Shown piece by piece: positions 13,215 through 13,558 of a stretch of 13,558 nucleotides of DNA. Where the stretch lies: the NCBI GenBank assembly GCA_900767465.1, contig CAAGAW010000033.1:1-13558 (forward strand), given 5' to 3'. Numbering within the stretch: position 1 is the first letter of the stretch; each line of letters begins with the position of its first letter. The notes beneath the pieces are model-generated. The model did not search any database, was not told the origin of the DNA, and saw nothing but the letters and a program-made list of their open reading frames with translations. Source of the DNA: Clostridia bacterium. GTDB taxonomy: Bacteria; Bacillota; Clostridia; Christensenellales; Pumilibacteraceae. The position numbers were made by a program, and so were the translations under genes.

Positions 13215-13558
13215 GTTTGTTTAATATCTCCGCGCCTATTAAAAGCATAGACTGAATCAGCGATGTGTTCTTCATCCCTAAACATAACACCCACACGAGC
13301 TTCGTTAAGAAATAAGGCATTTATGTACTCAACGTCATCTTGGTAAATTTTTCTCACCGTATAGGTGTACGTGTCACTAGGAAGAAAAACCGTCGCCATT
13401 TTACGTTTACTTTTAGGCGGTATAATCATATTGCCAGAAATTTTTGAGAAGGATTTGATTTGTTCAAACAAAGGACTATTAACTTCTCCCTTAAACATAA
13501 CGTGGTTTAATATGAGCATTCTTGTTGGCGATAATGGATAAAAGCAATGCATATGCAA
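13169..13558 (-). CDS. Probable DUF4238-family protein, C-terminal part (gene runs out of the window)
   Basis: This frame is open to the window end, so the true start is outside; the first codon seen is a TTG. The 129 visible residues include FYPLSPTRMLIL, which resembles the PLSP motif near the C-terminus of DUF4238 proteins. A helix-strand stretch follows (VEYINALFLNEARVGVMFRDEE), then an acidic tail (LLEDELFEEESE). DUF4238 has no firmly known function and is frequent as cargo of mobile elements. The gene has its own terminator, converges on dnaC and appears to be a later insertion. The family call rests on one motif and overall style. Confidence 0.5.
   Translation of the reverse strand: MHMHCFYPLSPTRMLILNHVMFKGEVNSPLFEQIKSFSKISGNMIIPPKSKRKMATVFLPSDTYTYTVRKIYQDDVEYINALFLNEARVGVMFRDEEHIADSVYAFNRRGDIKQTYNLLEDELFEEESE

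Larger units (their letters stand above)
9222..13558. mobile_element. Integrative element (one end visible, continues past the window)
   Basis: The left border is the tRNA-Arg remnant. Evidence for an element is the tRNA half-gene, the repeats just inside it, the sharp shift from balanced, CpG-rich coding DNA to very A+T-rich DNA in the RT gene, and the content: a Fic protein, an RT, a replication initiator-like protein and a DnaC-like loader. No integrase, relaxase, conjugation or phage structural gene is visible, so the class (IME, ICE, prophage or satellite) cannot be decided. The DnaC truncation near 13.14 kb may mark a nested boundary. Confidence 0.75.

Noticed and set aside
9222..13558. 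CRISPR array, retron RNA or DGR template repeat near the RT
   Set aside because: No regularly spaced repeats, no Cas genes, and no variable-region/template pair could be seen in the window.

Overview
The window suggests a gut-type low-to-mid-GC Gram-positive bacterium, most likely an uncultured Clostridia/Christensenellales-like lineage. The evidence is strong AGGAGG-type ribosome binding sites, BspA-like leucine-rich surface proteins, a lipobox lipoprotein and Firmicutes-type Fic and DnaC proteins. The lineage is an inference from style, not proven. Two regions with different character are joined at about 9.18-9.22 kb.

Region 1 (1-9098, all on +) is a chromosomal glycan-use locus with CpG-rich, evenly balanced codon use. 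It starts inside a large secreted BspA/MBG-domain surface protein, followed by a small BspA-like lipoprotein. Four tightly coupled cytoplasmic genes come next: a right-handed beta-helix (GH28/pectate-lyase-like) protein, a divergent GH95 alpha-L-fucosidase-like enzyme, L-fucose mutarotase (FucU) and L-fucose isomerase (FucI). Overlaps of 7, 4 and 7 bp and a 16 bp gap indicate one transcript. The simplest reading is cell-surface recognition of a fucosylated (or L-galactosylated) glycan, intracellular trimming by the beta-helix and GH95 proteins, then anomer interconversion and isomerisation of the released sugar to the ketose. Transporter, kinase and aldolase genes are not in the window.

The boundary (9144-9400) holds, on the minus strand, the 3' half of a tRNA-Arg(CCU) gene from the anticodon loop to CCA, followed by its own hairpin. 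The 5' half is absent. Directly inward lie a 17 bp direct repeat and a related inverted repeat. This is the architecture of a tRNA-targeting integrative element, with displaced tRNA 3' end and integrase arm-type sites.

Region 2 (about 9222 to the window end) is the element. On the minus strand a class II Fic protein with an N-terminal helix-turn-helix is followed after 32 bp by an A+T-rich reverse transcriptase gene of the Abi/unknown-group (defence-associated) type. Divergent from these on + is a replication module: a helix-turn-helix initiator-like protein and a DnaC-like helicase loader. The loader gene loses its family-specific 3' end exactly at the terminator of a convergent minus-strand gene, probably DUF4238, that runs out of the window. 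That indicates a second insertion or rearrangement inside the element. The element's integrase and far end are not in the window.

The strongest candidates for something new are the RT (alone or with Fic) as an anti-phage cargo module, and the GH95 enzyme with altered active-site residues paired with a beta-helix protein.
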